From: Verrucomicrobiales bacterium
Lineage (GTDB): Bacteria > Verrucomicrobiota > Verrucomicrobiia > Verrucomicrobiales > Akkermansiaceae
Direction of reading: 5' to 3'
Length of the DNA stretch: 6,639 nucleotides
NCBI GenBank assembly: GCA_003527555.1
Contig: DPWT01000163.1
Span: 1-6,639 of the forward strand
The notes below the pieces were generated by a model, which ran no database searches, was not told the DNA's origin, and saw only the letters and a list, made by a program, of their open reading frames with translations. Of the stretch, positions 5,446 through 6,639 are shown piece by piece (position 1 is the first letter of the stretch; every line of letters begins with the position of its first letter). Both the position numbers and the translations under genes were made by a program.

Positions 5446-6639
5446 TTACTCTCGGGTGATCATGAGTGGTGGAGTTCCCTCCAGGGTGGGTGATAATGTC
5501 AATGACTCCTTGTCTATTGTAATGGTGACTGCTCCAGTGAGCTGCTGATCAAACAAGTCAATATTACTGAGCTTTAAGTATTTTTTCCATGTTTTGGGGA
5601 TCGATTCCATTTGGGGAAATGTGGCATTGGTCGAAATGATCGCACTTGGTTGTACTGCTTGCAGGAAGCTTTGACTGCCTGTGAAATCGTCTCGATTTCG
5701 GCCCATAACGATGATGTCAGCGGATAAATCAATACCCGATGAGAGCAGTTGGTCTTCAGTTGTGTAACCTGCATCGCCGGTAAAAAGAATTTGCCATCCG
5801 TGGCAGTGGAGTCGAAGAACAAGGCCTGTATCATCAGCCCGACCAGAACCATCAATTTCACGTGGAGCGTGTAATGTTTCGAGAAATATCTCGGGCTCAA
5901 TCTCAAAGATTTGTCCAGCTGATGGGGTGATCAGCTGGGATTTGTGTGCGAGGACATTCTTCACGAACTTTTTATAGCTCGGGCTTCGCAGATCGGTGCG
6001 TGGAATTAGCGACTGCTTAACATCGTAGAATTTTAGGCATTGGCTCATCGCACCGCAGTGTTTGACATCGGCATGACTGATGATGAGCGAGTCGGGTCGT
6101 GCTCTAAGTGCTCTAAGTGTGGGCAGGACGTGTCTCCGAAAAGTATCGTCATGTCCGCAATCGAGTAAGATACCTCCGCCGACATCGAGAAACTGTGCCC
6201 CACCTCCATATGGGAGATCGAATACGATGATGTGATGGTTGTCATTATTGTTAGGTTTGCGGTAGTGGTGACCGCTAGGAATATCAGCAAACGCAGCTGC
6301 GAGCGTATATGTGGTCGTGGCCAAACGCGAGTTTAGTGCGTTGATAGAATCGCCTGCAGGTTGCCAGAGTGCACCTACTGCAAGAGAAAGCATGGCGAGT
6401 GCGAGGATGAGAAATACGATGAGCATCAGAGGGATACCAGCAATAATAGCAATAGGTGTAACTATACCGAAGTGAAGCCACATAAGGGGTGCCGAGCCCA
6501 TCCATGCAGCCATGGAAACAGCCAGCGAACCACGTAACCATCTACGTTTTTCAAGGATAAATTCCTGTTTTGAGTTAAGCAGTGGGCGGGGAAAAAAAGG
6601 ATCAATCTCGCCGAGTGGTTTCAATACGCGCGTCCACAT
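5446..6639 (-). CDS. comEC: ComEC/Rec2-family DNA-uptake channel, C-terminal part (5' end outside window)
   Basis: The last 397 residues of a protein that normally has 600-800. An ATG falls exactly on the window edge, but the protein begins mid-domain, so the gene surely extends beyond. Residues 1-120 are the end of the Competence membrane domain: DPFFPRPL (13-20), SLAVSMAAWMGSAPL (38-52), HFGIVTPIAIIAGIPL (56-71) and further hydrophobic helices to about 93. Residues 137-395 are the metallo-beta-lactamase-like domain, with LLDCG (158-162), SHADVKH (188-194) and LFTGDAG (285-291). ComEC imports single-stranded DNA during natural transformation; the lactamase-like domain is thought to degrade the non-transported strand. 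Here several metal ligands deviate: K193 stands where HxDxDH has its second Asp, RNRDD (314-318) replaces the HHGS motif, and the LDVGQGDA motif is altered to FDLPYGGGA (140-148). The domain may be catalytically weak or inactive. The TAA stop lies 22 nt before the permease gene. Confidence 0.87.
   Translation of the reverse strand: MWTRVLKPLGEIDPFFPRPLLNSKQEFILEKRRWLRGSLAVSMAAWMGSAPLMWLHFGIVTPIAIIAGIPLMLIVFLILALAMLSLAVGALWQPAGDSINALNSRLATTTYTLAAAFADIPSGHHYRKPNNNDNHHIIVFDLPYGGGAQFLDVGGGILLDCGHDDTFRRHVLPTLRALRARPDSLIISHADVKHCGAMSQCLKFYDVKQSLIPRTDLRSPSYKKFVKNVLAHKSQLITPSAGQIFEIEPEIFLETLHAPREIDGSGRADDTGLVLRLHCHGWQILFTGDAGYTTEDQLLSSGIDLSADIIVMGRNRDDFTGSQSFLQAVQPSAIISTNATFPQMESIPKTWKKYLKLSNIDLFDQQLTGAVTITIDKESLTLSPTLEGTPPLMITRE

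Noticed and set aside
5574..5906. Second minus-strand frame of 110 residues inside comEC
   Set aside because: The main frame carries the lactamase-like motifs continuously through this region, so there is no sign of a frameshift or nested gene.
5446..6639. A stand-alone metallo-beta-lactamase hydrolase
   Set aside because: The first 120 residues match the end of the ComEC membrane domain (DPFFPRPL and several transmembrane helices), so this is the tail of a larger channel protein.
1..6639. tRNA, rRNA, CRISPR array, insertion sequence or prophage
   Set aside because: No cloverleaf with a typical T-loop, no regularly spaced repeats, no transposase or integrase motifs and no terminal inverted repeats were seen; coding genes fill nearly the whole window.

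Overview
This 6.6 kb window carries five genes, all on the minus strand, so the order of transcription runs from the right end of the window to the left. Only the first gene in that order (comEC) is cut by the window edge. No RNA gene, insertion sequence, CRISPR array or clear intrinsic terminator is visible. The proteins point to a Gram-negative, outer-membrane bacterium of the Planctomycetes-Verrucomicrobia group, most likely Verrucomicrobiota. The reasons are a LolC/LolE-type lipoprotein-release permease, an exported purple acid phosphatase fused to a jelly-roll-like C-terminal domain of the kind common in that group, and very weak Shine-Dalgarno signals. This placement is inferred from protein character, not from a marker gene.

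Layout in transcription order: (1) the C-terminal part of a ComEC/Rec2 DNA-uptake channel, comprising the end of its membrane domain and the metallo-beta-lactamase-like domain; (2) after 22 nt, a LolC/LolE family ABC permease with an unusually long periplasmic region; (3) after 48 nt, a secreted purple-acid-phosphatase-type metallophosphoesterase; (4) after 54 nt, a secreted TPR protein; (5) after 151 nt, a small stand-alone DEDDy 3'-5' exonuclease. The short gaps between genes 1 to 4 are compatible with one transcript. The longer AT-rich gap before gene 5 may hold a separate promoter, and it contains a 19-bp imperfect palindrome.

Functionally the region is mixed. Three genes concern the cell envelope (DNA uptake, lipoprotein release, extracytoplasmic phosphatase). 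The TPR protein probably shares a compartment with the phosphatase. The exonuclease is an intracellular nucleic-acid enzyme. I see no convincing new multi-gene system.

The observations most worth a second look are: a ComEC beta-lactamase-like domain that has lost several of its usual metal-binding residues; a roughly 135-residue insertion in the Lol-type permease, with no LolD ATPase gene beside it; and two consecutive membrane or exported proteins whose reading frames offer only a TTG start.
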